Positions 35,744 to 45,355 are shown, counted from the first letter of the stretch. The stretch is 64,000 bases of DNA from Niabella sp. (GCA_017744715.1 JAGIAT010000003.1:310001-374000), one strand, 5' to 3'. Translations and numbers: made by a program. The notes: generated from the sequence alone by a model not told the origin.

Positions 35744-35834
35744 CATTGTTTTGCTTTTCAGAGCAATAGATAAATGGCATTTTAATTGGTGCGTTGACGG
35801 GTGGTGCTTACGCCACATATAATATACATCCACG

Positions 35835-38234
35835 ATGCTGAAAAACTACTTTAAAACCGCATGGCAAAATGTACGCAGCCATAAAGCCTATGTAACCATT
35901 AACGCAACGGGCCTGGCCGTGGGCATTGCCGCCTGTTTGCTGGTTTTCTTACTGATCCGGTATGAAACGGGTTTTGATGACTTTCATAAAAACAAGGATC
36001 GTATTTACAGGATCGTATCCGCAACCAAAACCCCGGAGGGGATGAATTATTCGCAGGGCAGCGCTTACCCGGTAGCGGAAGCATTGCGGCTTGACTTTCC
36101 GCAGCTGGAACAGGTAGCCCGTATCTATGCCCGGAAAGATAAGCAGATCACCGTGCTGAACGATGCCACCAATACGGCGCCAAAAAAATTTAAAGAACAG
36201 GTATTTTATGCCGAGCCTTCGTTCTTCAATGTGTTCAATTTTCCGTTCCTGGCCGGCGATCCTAAAACGGCTTTGTCTGCAACCCATACCGTGGTGCTTT
36301 CGCAGGCCATCGCCGAAAAATATTTTGGCGACTGGCATACGGCCATCGGCAAGCTCATTAAATATGACAACAGTCCCGTTTTTAAAGTAACCGGCATCCT
36401 GCAGAATCCGCCGGCAAATACCGACTTTCCGCTACAGGTGGTATTTTCTTTTAAATCCGTTACACAGGAGGATATTTCCACCGACTGGGCGGCTGTAGAC
36501 GGATCGTTAAACACTTTTGTAGTGCTTCCCAAAAACATGGCGGCCTTGCAGTTTGGGACGGACCTGAATGCTTTTGTAAAAAGGCATACCCCCGCCGAAT
36601 ATGCCAACCAGGGTTATCAGTTACAGCCCCTGGGCAATATACACTTTGAGCGGGCATTTGGCACTTTTAGCGGCAAAACTTTCAGCAGGGAGCTGATCGC
36701 CGCATTAAGTTTGATCGGGTTCTTCCTGCTGGTCATTGCCTGCATAAACTTTATCAATCTGGCTACGGCACAGGCCGTAAACCGCTCAAAAGAGGTGGGC
36801 ATCCGCAAGGTACTGGGCAGCAGCAAAAAGCAACTGGTTCTCCAGTTCCTGAGCGAAACATTCCTGATTACGCTGGCTTCGGCGATCATTGCCCTGGGCA
36901 TTGCGTGGCTGGCATTGCCCCTGCTGAACCAGTTGCTGCAGGTTTCCGTAAAACTCCGGCTGGACCTTCCGCTGATGGCATTCTTAGGCCTCCTGATGAT
37001 CAGCGTAACGTTGTTATCCGGCCTCTACCCTGCCATTGTTTTGTCGGGCTTTAATCCCATTGCGGTTCTTAAAAACAAATTGACCAGCAAAACGGTGGGC
37101 GGGTTTTCGATGCGCCGGGTGCTGGTCGTTTTCCAGTTTGCCATTGCCCAGATCCTGATCATCGGTACGCTCATTATTGTAAAGCAGATGAACTTTTTTC
37201 AAAATGCCGCAGTGGGTTTTGATAAGGAGGCCATCATTACCGTACCGATGGCGAATGATACAGCAGGCCGCGGAAAAGCGGATGCATTAAAAATACAATT
37301 ACAGCAACAGGCCGGTATTAAGGATGTAAGCCTGAGTGCCTTTAGCCCGATGGACCAGGCGGGCTGGGATGATGATTTTATATTTGATAACGCCACCAAA
37401 AAAGCGGGCTTTAAAACCGATTTTAAATGGGCGGATGCCAATTATTTCAGCACCTATAATATCCGCTTTATTGCAGGAGCGGCTTACCGCCCGGCAGATT
37501 CGATTAACGGCTTTGTGGTGAATGAAATGATGACCAAAAAATTAGGGTTCAAAAATCCCGGGGACATTATCGGGAAAAAGATCAGTTTCTGGGATGGAAA
37601 GATTGTGGCGCCGGTTGTGGGCGTGGTGAAAGACTTTAATGGCTATTCGCTGAAAGAAGCAATGAAACCGATGGTGCTGAGCTCCAATAAAATGTTCTAC
37701 CGCATCTTTAATATAAAAATACAACCGCAGAATGCCCGGCAAACCCTGGCCACCATCGAACAGCTTTGGAACCGCACCTACCCGGATTTTATGTATGAAT
37801 ACCAGTTCCTCGATGAAAAGATCGCCGGCTTCTATAAACAGGAACGCCAGATATCCCAGCTCTACCAGCTATTTGCGGGCATTGCGATCTTTATTTCCTG
37901 TTTGGGCTTATATGGCTTTGTATCCTTTATGGCGGTGCAGCGCACCAAAGAAGTAGGCGTTCGCAAGGTATTGGGCGCTTCTACGGGCAGTATCATTTAC
38001 CTGTTTTCAAAAGAATTTACCCTGCTGATCGGGATCGCTTTTTTAATTGCCATGCCCATTGCCTGGTATGTAATGCACCGTTGGCTGCAGAATTATGCGT
38101 ACCGGGTAGATATCGGCGTTGGCATATTTTTATCAACCATCCTGATTGCAGAGATCATTGCCTGGCTTACCGTGGGCTACAGGGCCATAAAAGCGGCAGT
38201 GGTAAACCCGGTGAAGAGTTTGAGAACGGAGTAG
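35835..38234 (+). CDS. ABC transporter permease, MacB/FtsX type (eight-helix)
   Basis: 799 residues in two similar halves. Each has a first membrane helix, a MacB-type periplasmic domain and three further helices of an FtsX domain. The first half starts TAWQNVRSHKAYVTINATGL; the conserved cytoplasmic loops are NRSKEVGIRKVLGSSKKQL and RTKEVGVRKVLGASTGS. There is no ATPase domain and none nearby, so it must pair with an ATPase encoded elsewhere. These Bacteroidota permeases are tied to antimicrobial-peptide resistance or lipoprotein handling; the substrate here is unknown. Confidence 0.92.
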   Translation: MLKNYFKTAWQNVRSHKAYVTINATGLAVGIAACLLVFLLIRYETGFDDFHKNKDRIYRIVSATKTPEGMNYSQGSAYPVAEALRLDFPQLEQVARIYARKDKQITVLNDATNTAPKKFKEQVFYAEPSFFNVFNFPFLAGDPKTALSATHTVVLSQAIAEKYFGDWHTAIGKLIKYDNSPVFKVTGILQNPPANTDFPLQVVFSFKSVTQEDISTDWAAVDGSLNTFVVLPKNMAALQFGTDLNAFVKRHTPAEYANQGYQLQPLGNIHFERAFGTFSGKTFSRELIAALSLIGFFLLVIACINFINLATAQAVNRSKEVGIRKVLGSSKKQLVLQFLSETFLITLASAIIALGIAWLALPLLNQLLQVSVKLRLDLPLMAFLGLLMISVTLLSGLYPAIVLSGFNPIAVLKNKLTSKTVGGFSMRRVLVVFQFAIAQILIIGTLIIVKQMNFFQNAAVGFDKEAIITVPMANDTAGRGKADALKIQLQQQAGIKDVSLSAFSPMDQAGWDDDFIFDNATKKAGFKTDFKWADANYFSTYNIRFIAGAAYRPADSINGFVVNEMMTKKLGFKNPGDIIGKKISFWDGKIVAPVVGVVKDFNGYSLKEAMKPMVLSSNKMFYRIFNIKIQPQNARQTLATIEQLWNRTYPDFMYEYQFLDEKIAGFYKQERQISQLYQLFAGIAIFISCLGLYGFVSFMAVQRTKEVGVRKVLGASTGSIIYLFSKEFTLLIGIAFLIAMPIAWYVMHRWLQNYAYRVDIGVGIFLSTILIAEIIAWLTVGYRAIKAAVVNPVKSLRTE

Positions 38235-38267
38235 GTGATTTTCCGCAGATCGATGTTGTTTTTTATT

Positions 38268-38884
38268 CCCGCAGATCTACGCGAATGCGTTCGCAGATGT
38301 CCGCTGATTCTTCTGTGTAAATCCGTGTAATCCGTAAGCCATTAAAACAACGTGCATAATGCACCACCAAGTTTTCCCGCAGATCTACGCGGATGCGTTC
38401 GCAGATGTCCGCTGATTCTTCTGTGTAAATCCGTGTAATCTGTGAGCCATTAAAACAACGTGCATAATGCACCACCAGTTTTTTCCGCAGATCTACGCGA
38501 ATGAGTTCGCAGATGTCCGCTGATTCTTCTGTGTAAATTCGTGTAATCCGTGAGCCATTAAAACAACGTGCATGATGTATCACCAAGATTTCCCGCAGAT
38601 CAGCGCAGATCAGTTCGCAGACCATCGCCGATTCTTCTGTGTAAATCCATGTAATCCGTGAGCCGTTAAAACAACGTGCATAATGTATCCCCAAGTTTTT
38701 CCCGCAGATCTACGCGGATGCGTTCGCAGATCATCGCCGATTCTTCTGTGCAAATCCGTGTAATCTGTGAGCCGTTAAAACAACGATCATGACGCATCAC
38801 CAAGTTTTTCCCGCAGATCTACGCGGATGCGTTCGCAGATCATCGCCGACTCTTCTGTGTAAATCCGTGTAATCTGTGAGCACC
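38268..38884. repeat. Tandem array, six copies of a 108/109-bp unit
   Basis: A CCGCAGATCTACGCG-like start recurs at 38271, 38379, 38487, 38595, 38704 and 38813 (phase of the G), so the period is 108, 108, 108, 109 and 109 bp. Each unit has two CGCAGAT words, ATCCGTGTAATCTGTGAGC and a TTAAAACAACGTGCAT segment. There are no unique spacers, so this is not CRISPR. It begins about 35 bp past the permease gene's stop codon. Confidence 0.9.
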
Positions 38885-38942
38885 CGGCACCGGCTTTCTG
38901 ATATGGATCAGTTCTTGTTCATTATTCATTTCAATACCATTA

Positions 38943-39419
38943 TTATTCCGCGGGCTCCCACAACTCAATTTTGTTACCTTCTATATCAAGGATGTGCACA
39001 AATTTTCCGTAATCGTAGGTTTCGATCGCATCCAGCACGGTTACGCCTTCTTTTTTTAATTCCGCTACCAGCGCCTCCAGGTCCTCCACCCGGTAGTTGA
39101 TCATAAACTCCTTTGAAGAGGGATCAAAATATTTGGTCTTCTCCGGAAACGGGCTCCAGAGCGTATACCCCTTTTTTGTAGAGTCCGGCTCCTGCCGCCA
39201 CTCAAATTTTACCCCGTATGGATCTGTATCAAAACCAAGATGGGTTTGGTACCATTGTTTTACTTTTTCCGGGTCCTTGCATTTGAAGAAAATACCGCCG
39301 ATGCCTGTTACGCGTTTCATATTCGTTGATTTTTTGTTTGCCTTTGTGATAACGGAATTAAATGCGAAACCCAGGCCGAAGGTTACAGCCAATACTAAAA
39401 ATATGGTTATTCTTTTCAT
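38943..39419 (-). CDS. VOC (glyoxalase/bleomycin-resistance) fold protein with N-terminal signal/anchor
   Basis: 158 residues from the ATG at 39419. The first 25 residues are hydrophobic (MKRITIFLVLAVTFGLGFAF), then TNMKRVTGIGGIFFKCKDPE starts the VOC domain, ending LDIEGNKIELWEP, the typical metal-ligand glutamate end of the family. Possible roles are dioxygenase-, lyase- or resistance-like; the substrate is unknown. An internal start at MKRVTG would give a plain cytoplasmic VOC protein, so the hydrophobic lead may or may not be used. Confidence 0.8.
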   Translation of the reverse strand: MKRITIFLVLAVTFGLGFAFNSVITKANKKSTNMKRVTGIGGIFFKCKDPEKVKQWYQTHLGFDTDPYGVKFEWRQEPDSTKKGYTLWSPFPEKTKYFDPSSKEFMINYRVEDLEALVAELKKEGVTVLDAIETYDYGKFVHILDIEGNKIELWEPAE

Positions 39420-39439
39420 TGCTGATAAATTTAAATCCG

Positions 39440-40162
39440 TTAAAGCCGCTTCCAATAGGTCTGTTTAATAAATCCTTTATAGGCAACGCCCAACACAATA
39501 TCCCCGTAGCCGGCCCCCAAACTGTTATGTGTTTTTTTAAAATCCGAAAATCCATAGCCATACCGGGCAAATACGGAAAAGAACTGGAAGTTTTTGAGCC
39601 GGAAGTATTTGTTAAGCGTTGTGCCCAGCGTTAATCCCCTTGTTTTATCTATTTGATATTGCCGGCCCAGTTCCTCTTCATTAATGACCAAAAAACTGTT
39701 TGACGTAAGAGCTATAAAAGGCTCCAGGGAAATATTGTATTTAAAGTTGATCGAGTAACTGAGATCAACATCGATCTTATTGGGATTAAGCGTTGCATCT
39801 TTTGTTAAGGCTACCCCGTTAAAAACCAGTTCCTGCCGGGGCGTTACGGTTGCCGGTTTAAATTTTACACCAAGGCTAAAATCGCCGTAGGCAATGGCCA
39901 GCCCAAGCAAGGGTCCGTTATGATTGCCCAGCCAATTGCGGGTTTTAGGATTGTAGCGGTAATGGTTAAAACCCAGCTCTACGCGTACCCCCAATTTAGA
40001 AACCTTTGTACATTCAAAGGCTTCGTACGACGAGCCGCTCAATTTTGGATTGCTGTGCACTATAACCGTATCCGTTCCGCAAACAGGGTTTCGCTCATAG
40101 TTTTGTGCTCCGGCCCGGGCAGCGGTAGCAATAAAAGCGGCAATGAGTAAAAACCGTTTCAT
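39440..40162 (-). CDS. Outer-membrane beta-barrel-like protein
   Basis: 240 residues, signal peptide MKRFLLIAAFIATAARAGAQ. The mature part consists of alternating strands with aromatic ends (VRVELGFNHYRY, LDVDLSYSINFKYNI, FQFFSVFARYGYGF), ending in GDIVLGVAYKGF. This is a probable small outer-membrane barrel. Function unknown. It is 20 bp upstream of the VOC gene on the same strand, possibly cotranscribed. Confidence 0.7.
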   Translation of the reverse strand: MKRFLLIAAFIATAARAGAQNYERNPVCGTDTVIVHSNPKLSGSSYEAFECTKVSKLGVRVELGFNHYRYNPKTRNWLGNHNGPLLGLAIAYGDFSLGVKFKPATVTPRQELVFNGVALTKDATLNPNKIDVDLSYSINFKYNISLEPFIALTSNSFLVINEEELGRQYQIDKTRGLTLGTTLNKYFRLKNFQFFSVFARYGYGFSDFKKTHNSLGAGYGDIVLGVAYKGFIKQTYWKRL

Positions 40163-40295
40163 CCTGTATGGTTATTTGGCAGCCTTATACCGCGCGTTGG
40201 TTTGGTTACTGTTTGGGAATTGCTGTGCTAAGATATTCAATTTTGGTAACTGCCCAAAACAGGAAAACGGGGAAAACAACACTGCACACCTGACG

Positions 40296-40508
40296 TTACC
40301 AGGCCAGTTCCTCGCAATCAAAGCCGGCCTCCTGCAGTAACCGGATTACGGATGGTGTAATTTCAACCGGGCTGTCAATCCGTAAAACCTTATCGCAATC
40401 ATCCAGGTCAAAATTCCAGTTTGATGAAGACAACAGGTCATTTAAAACAGGCTGCAGTTGCAGCACATCTTTCCGCCGCTGAACCGAGGTTTTAAATACA
40501 TAGATCAT
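40296..40508 (-). CDS. Small conserved protein, Bacteroidota type
   Basis: 70 residues. It starts MIYVFKTSVQRRKDVLQL and includes WNFDLDDCDKVLRIDSP and a closing GFDCEELAW. A ferredoxin-like beta-alpha-beta pattern resembles heavy-metal-associated domains but lacks the CxxC motif. Small proteins of this look occur across the phylum; role unknown. It is 18 bp downstream of the HTH-pentapeptide gene and may be cotranscribed with it. Confidence 0.75.
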   Translation of the reverse strand: MIYVFKTSVQRRKDVLQLQPVLNDLLSSSNWNFDLDDCDKVLRIDSPVEITPSVIRLLQEAGFDCEELAW

Positions 40509-40526
40509 CTTGCTGTTTTGTCAGGT

Positions 40527-41432
40527 TTATGATACCAGCAGGGTTACACCCTTCAGATCGGCTTTTCCATTCTTCAGAAATTCATAGGTCATCCGGTCGG
40601 TCTGGCAATTTACAAAGCGGATCTTTTTTAAGCTCCTTCCTTTAAAAAAGGTATTGATCAGGGTTGCATCCTGGAAAGTGACCCGCGAAAAGGCACAGTT
40701 TTCAAAATAACAGTCATCAATGATCCCATCAAAAACAATATCTGCAAGGTAGGTTTCAATAAATGAGGTATGCTTCCAGCCCGCATTTACCATGGTACTT
40801 TTCTCGAGGCCTCCGGATTTAATGGTTGCCCCGGAAAAATCGGCACCCGAAAAGTCACAACCCAGTATATAGCTCCCGGAAAACTCGGCTTCTTTCAAAG
40901 AGCAGCTTGTAAACTGGTTGTTGGCCAGGTGCGAATGCTGAATACGGCTGCCATTGATATCGGAACCCGAAAAATCGCAATGACGGATATGGTTGCTTTT
41001 CAGCAGCAGGCCCGACAGATCCGAGCCGATGAATTTACAGCGCTGCATATTGGAAGAACTGAATTTTTCATGCAGGTTTTCCAGGCCGGAAAAATCAGCA
41101 TCTGACCAGTTGCCCCGCGACATGTCCCAGTTGCGTTTCTTTTGCTCTTTTCCGGTTTCGATCGCCTCGGGAACCAGGGATCCCGCAGCCGCCGGCGCTT
41201 CAGGTTCTGTTTCTGTATCTACAGATGCAAACTGCTCCGAAAAATAGTTAAGGTCTACCCCCAAAATACCGGCAAGGCGATTCATGGTAATAATATCCGG
41301 CACCGATTCTCCACGCTCCCATTTGCCCACCGCCTGCGGGCTGATGAACAACCGTTCGGCTAACTGTGCCTGGGAGATATTTATTTTCTTTCTTGCTGTG
41401 GCTATTTTACCGCCCATGATCTTCGTGTCCAT
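40527..41432 (-). CDS. XRE HTH protein fused to pentapeptide repeats
   Basis: 301 residues from the ATG at 41432. Residues about 10-65 form an XRE helix-turn-helix (INISQAQLAERLFISPQAVG, KWERGESVPD). A linker rich in Glu, Pro and Ala follows, then about 180 residues of pentapeptide-like repeats (ADFSG, CKFIGSDLSG, CDFSGSDINGS, CDFSGADFSGA) that should form a right-handed beta-helix. Pentapeptide helices can mimic DNA or act as binding platforms. It is probably a regulator that recognises the twin 15-bp repeats upstream (41501-41536). Function is inference. Confidence 0.85.
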   Translation of the reverse strand: MDTKIMGGKIATARKKINISQAQLAERLFISPQAVGKWERGESVPDIITMNRLAGILGVDLNYFSEQFASVDTETEPEAPAAAGSLVPEAIETGKEQKKRNWDMSRGNWSDADFSGLENLHEKFSSSNMQRCKFIGSDLSGLLLKSNHIRHCDFSGSDINGSRIQHSHLANNQFTSCSLKEAEFSGSYILGCDFSGADFSGATIKSGGLEKSTMVNAGWKHTSFIETYLADIVFDGIIDDCYFENCAFSRVTFQDATLINTFFKGRSLKKIRFVNCQTDRMTYEFLKNGKADLKGVTLLVS

Positions 41433-41500
41433 AATTATGCTTGTTTTATTTTCAACACTACAAAGGTGACCGCATTCTGCCTCCGTTTCCAAAAAAAAGC

Positions 41501-41536
41501 CGCTACTTAGGGTTGCAACAACGCTACTTAGGGTTG
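41501..41536. promoter_or_regulatory. Twin 15-bp direct repeats, likely operator of the HTH-pentapeptide gene
   Basis: CGCTACTTAGGGTTG occurs exactly twice, starting at 41501 and 41522, so 21 bp (about two helical turns) apart. It lies 69 bp upstream of the HTH-pentapeptide start codon. The rest of 41537-41760 holds no recognised gene. Confidence 0.5.
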
Positions 41537-41765
41537 TTTTTAACAACAGATGGTGGTTTATATAAAAAACCGGTATTCACTGGCTCCACCGCCCCTTAGC
41601 GCCCGAAGGCTTGCCGCCGATTTGTGCAGGTGGCTTACGCGGATCAGCGTGGATGATGCTGCGCAGGTCTGGGTAATCTTTAACAACCATTACCGGAAGC
41701 CTGTGCAACATTCTGCCCCCACCCAATGGGCCCAATCTGCGGGAAATTTTATCCACGAAATGCAG

Positions 41766-41773
41766 TAAATTTG
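41766..41773 (+). promoter_or_regulatory. −7 element of valS
   Basis: TAAATTTG fits TAnnTTTG and lies only 7 bases before the valS ATG, so the mRNA would be almost leaderless. The −33 region is poorly conserved. Confidence 0.45.
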
Positions 41774-41780
41774 CCGCCTT

Positions 41781-44420
41781 ATGGAATTAACAAAGAATTT
41801 TGAGCCAGCAGCTATTGAGACCCGGTGGACCGGGCATTGGAAGGAAAAAGGGTATTTTAACAGCACCCCGGATGAACGCCCGGCCTATACCGTGGTCATT
41901 CCGCCCCCCAATGTTACCGGTGTGTTGCATATGGGACATACGCTCAATGAAACCGTGCAGGACATCCTGGTGCGCCGCGCCCGCATGAGCGGCTTTAACG
42001 CCTGCTGGGTGCCCGGCAGCGACCACGCGTCCATTGCCACGGAGGCCAAAGTAGTGCAGATGCTGAAGGAGGAAAAAGGCATTGATAAAAACAGCCTCTC
42101 CCGCGAAGAATTCCTGAAATATGCCTTTGAATGGAAAGAAAAATACGGTGGCATCATCTACAACCAGATCGAGCGCCTGGGTTGCAGTGTAGACTGGAAC
42201 CGGGTGAACTTTACCATGGACGACCACTATTACAAAGCCGTTATTAAGGTTTTTGTAGACTTGTACAATAAAGGGCTCATCTACCGTGGCGCCCGCATGA
42301 TCAACTGGGACCCGGCTGCCAAAACCGCCCTCAGTGATGAGGAAGTGGAATACCGTGAGGTACAGAGCAAGCTGTATTATGTACAATACAAGCTGGACGG
42401 TCAGGAAGGCTTTATTACCATTGCCACTACCCGGCCGGAAACCATTTTGGGCGATACTGCCATCTGCGTAAATCCCAATGACGAACGTTACCAGCACCTG
42501 AAGGGCGCTTATGCATTGGTCCCCCTGCTCAACCGCCGCATCCCCGTTATTTTTGATGAGTATGTGGATATGGAGTTTGGCACCGGGGCGTTAAAGATTA
42601 CCCCGGCACACGATATCAACGACTATAACCTGGGATTGAAACATAACCTGGAAGTGATCGATACGCTGAATGAAGATGGAACCCTCAGTGAAGCCGCGCA
42701 ACTGTACGTGGGTGAAGACCGCTTTGCCGTTCGGAAAAAGATCGTGGTGGACCTGGAAAAATCGGGCAACCTGGTTAAGACGGAAGACATCGTGAATAAG
42801 AACGGTTTCTCCCAGCGCAGCAATGCCGTGGTAGAACCCCGCATCTCTACCCAGTGGTTTGTAAAAATGAAAGAGCTGGCCGATCCTGCTTTAAAGGCAG
42901 TGGTAGACGGCGATATTAAAATACACCCCGGCGACCGTTTCCTGGCCACCTACAAATACTGGCTGGAGAATGTAAAGGACTGGTGCATCAGCCGCCAGCT
43001 GTGGTGGGGCCAGCAGATACCGGCATGGTATGATGCGGAAGGAAATTGTTATGTAGCAGAAAATGAGGATGCTGCTAAAAGCTTAATGCTAAAAGCGAAA
43101 GGCGAAACAAACGTTCAGCATTCAGCATTAAGCCTTCGGCAGGATGAAGACGTGCTGGACACCTGGTTCTCCTCCTGGCTATGGCCCAGTGAGGTATTTC
43201 ATGGTATTACCAACCCCGGCAATGCCGATATCAATTACTACTATCCGACTTCCGTGCTGGTAACCGGGCAGGACATTATTTTCTTTTGGGTGGCGCGGAT
43301 GGTAATGGCCGGACTGGAATATGAAAAAGAGATCCCCTTTAAGGATGTATACTTCACCGGTATGGTGCGGGACAAGCTGGGTCGCAAAATGAGCAAGCAG
43401 CTGGGCAACTCACCAGACTTGCTGAAACTGATCGATACGTATGGAGCCGATGCAGTGCGTTTTGGCATCATGATCTCCGCTCCTGCGGGTAACGACCTGT
43501 TGTTTGATGAAGGCTCGCTGGAACAGGGCCGGAACTTTAATAATAAGATCTGGAATGCGCTGAAGCTGGTGCGCATGTGGCAGAACAATCCTAACGGTAT
43601 TTCAGAAGATGCCGGCAATGAGCCGGATATTGCTGCGGCCTGGATGCGCAACCGCATTGAGCAGGCCAAGGCCGAAATGGAGAACCTTTTCAAAGAGTTC
43701 CGCCTCAGCGAAGGATTGAAAACATTATACTCCCTGATCTGGGACGATTTCTGTTCCTGGTACCTGGAATGGCAGAAGCCTGCACAGGGCGCCCCCACCA
43801 GCAATGCCAAATTACAGGCAACCATTTCGTTCTTTGAAGAGCTGCTGCAATTGCTGCATCCTTATATGCCGTTTATAACAGAAGAGATCTATCACCTGCT
43901 ACGCAAGCAGAGTGATGATCTTTCGGTAAAGCAGTATGCACCTACACAGGCCACAAACAACAATATCCTGGCACAGGGCGAGCTGTTGAAGCAAACCATC
44001 ACCGCCATCCGCGATGCACGTATTAAGAACAACATTAAAAGCAAAGAACCGGTAAAACTGTTTGTACAAACGGTACAGCCGGATAGCTATACCAGTTTGG
44101 CTGCCATCCTGGAACGTCAGGCCAATGTAGAAGCGGTTGCCATTACTACAGAAGCGGTTGATAAATGCATCAACGTATTAGTGGGTAAAGACAAGCTATT
44201 CATTTTACCGGCTACAGAGTTAGATACCACCATCCAGAAAGAGCAACTGGAAAAAGACCTGGCCTACCTGCAAGGCTTCCTGTCCTCCGTGGAAAAGAAA
44301 CTCGGCAACGAGCGTTTTGTCCAAAATGCCAAACCGGAGGTAGTAGCAATCGAGCGCCGGAAAAAAGCAGATGCGGAGGAAAAAATAAAAGCCATCGAAG
44401 AAAGCCTGGCGGCCTTGTAA
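41781..44420 (+). CDS. valS: Valine--tRNA ligase
   Basis: 879 residues, full length for bacterial ValRS. The class I signatures are seen: HIGH-type PPNVTGVLHMGHTLN near residue 40 and KMSKS as GRKMSKQLGNSPD near 535. The editing domain (TIATTRPETILGDTAICVNP, about 210) clears mischarged Thr-tRNA. The anticodon-binding and C-terminal coiled-coil arms follow. Around residue 433-455 a hairpin-forming 58-bp stretch encodes AKSLMLKAKGETNVQHSALS between conserved blocks, an apparent repeat insertion. A terminator lies 50 bp past the stop. Confidence 0.97.
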   Translation: MELTKNFEPAAIETRWTGHWKEKGYFNSTPDERPAYTVVIPPPNVTGVLHMGHTLNETVQDILVRRARMSGFNACWVPGSDHASIATEAKVVQMLKEEKGIDKNSLSREEFLKYAFEWKEKYGGIIYNQIERLGCSVDWNRVNFTMDDHYYKAVIKVFVDLYNKGLIYRGARMINWDPAAKTALSDEEVEYREVQSKLYYVQYKLDGQEGFITIATTRPETILGDTAICVNPNDERYQHLKGAYALVPLLNRRIPVIFDEYVDMEFGTGALKITPAHDINDYNLGLKHNLEVIDTLNEDGTLSEAAQLYVGEDRFAVRKKIVVDLEKSGNLVKTEDIVNKNGFSQRSNAVVEPRISTQWFVKMKELADPALKAVVDGDIKIHPGDRFLATYKYWLENVKDWCISRQLWWGQQIPAWYDAEGNCYVAENEDAAKSLMLKAKGETNVQHSALSLRQDEDVLDTWFSSWLWPSEVFHGITNPGNADINYYYPTSVLVTGQDIIFFWVARMVMAGLEYEKEIPFKDVYFTGMVRDKLGRKMSKQLGNSPDLLKLIDTYGADAVRFGIMISAPAGNDLLFDEGSLEQGRNFNNKIWNALKLVRMWQNNPNGISEDAGNEPDIAAAWMRNRIEQAKAEMENLFKEFRLSEGLKTLYSLIWDDFCSWYLEWQKPAQGAPTSNAKLQATISFFEELLQLLHPYMPFITEEIYHLLRKQSDDLSVKQYAPTQATNNNILAQGELLKQTITAIRDARIKNNIKSKEPVKLFVQTVQPDSYTSLAAILERQANVEAVAITTEAVDKCINVLVGKDKLFILPATELDTTIQKEQLEKDLAYLQGFLSSVEKKLGNERFVQNAKPEVVAIERRKKADAEEKIKAIEESLAAL
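43079..43136. repeat. Hairpin-forming repeat inside valS
   Basis: AAGCTTAATGCT (43079-43090) and AGCATTAAGCCTT (43124-43136) are inverted with one bulge and lie in frame within valS. Encoded residues are low in conservation and sit in a surface loop before the LRQDEDVLDTWFSS block. Confidence 0.5.
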
Positions 44421-44470
44421 TGCGCATTACGCCTGTAAATCAGGAGTATTCCACAAGATTATTTTATGGA

Positions 44471-44503
44471 AGGTGTATCAAAAGTAATTGATACACCTTT
44501 TTT
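44471..44503 (+). terminator. Rho-independent terminator of valS
   Basis: AGGTGTATCAA (44471-44481) pairs perfectly with TTGATACACCT (44488-44498) around a 6-base loop and is followed by T6. The bases up to 44705 hold no gene. Confidence 0.9.
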
Positions 44504-44705
44504 CATAGCCGTTACTTCAACCCTTGATACATATGCCATGCAGAAAAAGATAAGCCTCAGTTTTAATGCAAAAAAAATCCTGGTATCACTCTTTAAAACT
44601 GTTTTCCCACTCATTTTTTAAACATTCTTAAAAAATGGGGCTGGTTAAAACAGGTACAATAATTGCGACTCATTATTACCTCTATTATAAATAAACCCTC
44701 TTTGT

Positions 44706-45218
44706 ATGAACAGATTCCGGTTCCTGGTCCTGTTATGGATCATCTGTAGTAGTTCCCAACAATTATCAGCGCAGTGGAAAGGATTCAGTATTGGTCCTTA
44801 CGGGGAATACGCCATTCCCCAGGGTGATTTTGGCACTAACTTTAACTGGGGTGTGGGTGTGGGCGGCACGGCCGATATCCGGCTGATTAAAAAGCTGGCC
44901 CTCACAGGCTCCGTAGGTTATATGTATTTCCGGGGAGCCGACCGTACAGACGATGCGGGCAATCCTTACCGCGTGTATGACCTGAAAGCCGTTCCTATTC
45001 GTGTGGGATTGAAATATCGTTTAATACCCCTCTTATATGTAAAGCTGGAAGCCGGCAGCGCCAACTACAGCGGCAACCATTATGATGGCTCGGCCTTTAT
45101 CCTGTCGCCCGGTGTAGGTTTGCGGGTACTGGGGTTCGATCTGCAGGCCAAGTATGAAGCCTGGATGAAAGATGGCACCAAAGGATTTGTGGGCTTTAAG
45201 GCCGGGTGGAATTTCTGA
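44706..45218 (+). CDS. Outer-membrane beta-barrel protein
   Basis: 170 residues with signal peptide (MNRFRFLVLLWIICSSSQ... LSAQ). The mature part alternates strands and short turns (FSIGPYGEYAIPQGDFG, GVGVGGTADIRLIKK, LALTGSVGYMYFRG) and ends GFVGFKAGWNF, a typical barrel end with final Phe. It is probably an 8-stranded barrel of the OmpX/OmpW-like size class. Role unknown. Confidence 0.75.
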   Translation: MNRFRFLVLLWIICSSSQQLSAQWKGFSIGPYGEYAIPQGDFGTNFNWGVGVGGTADIRLIKKLALTGSVGYMYFRGADRTDDAGNPYRVYDLKAVPIRVGLKYRLIPLLYVKLEAGSANYSGNHYDGSAFILSPGVGLRVLGFDLQAKYEAWMKDGTKGFVGFKAGWNF

Positions 45219-45355
45219 CACCCGCGGGATCAAAAATGGACGCCGGCGCGGAGAATGCCATTTTATTGCTGTAAATGTCGTGGTTCCTGATCTTGCAGGA
45301 TCCAAGCTACTTTAAATCGAAAAATTCAGTAGATTTGATCCTATATTTCTGAAAA

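Noticed and set aside
38263..38694. 143-residue minus-strand ORF with repeated SADICERIRVDL-like units
   Set aside because: It is a by-product of the 108-bp tandem array, whose unit length is divisible by three. The frame breaks where the unit is 109 bp, and there is no start region or composition typical of a gene.
38268..38884. Array considered as CRISPR
   Set aside because: Units are 108-109 bp with no unique spacers, and no cas genes are near.
41550..41768. 72-residue plus-strand ORF before valS
   Set aside because: It overlaps degenerate repeat sequence and the valS promoter; no protein-like pattern.
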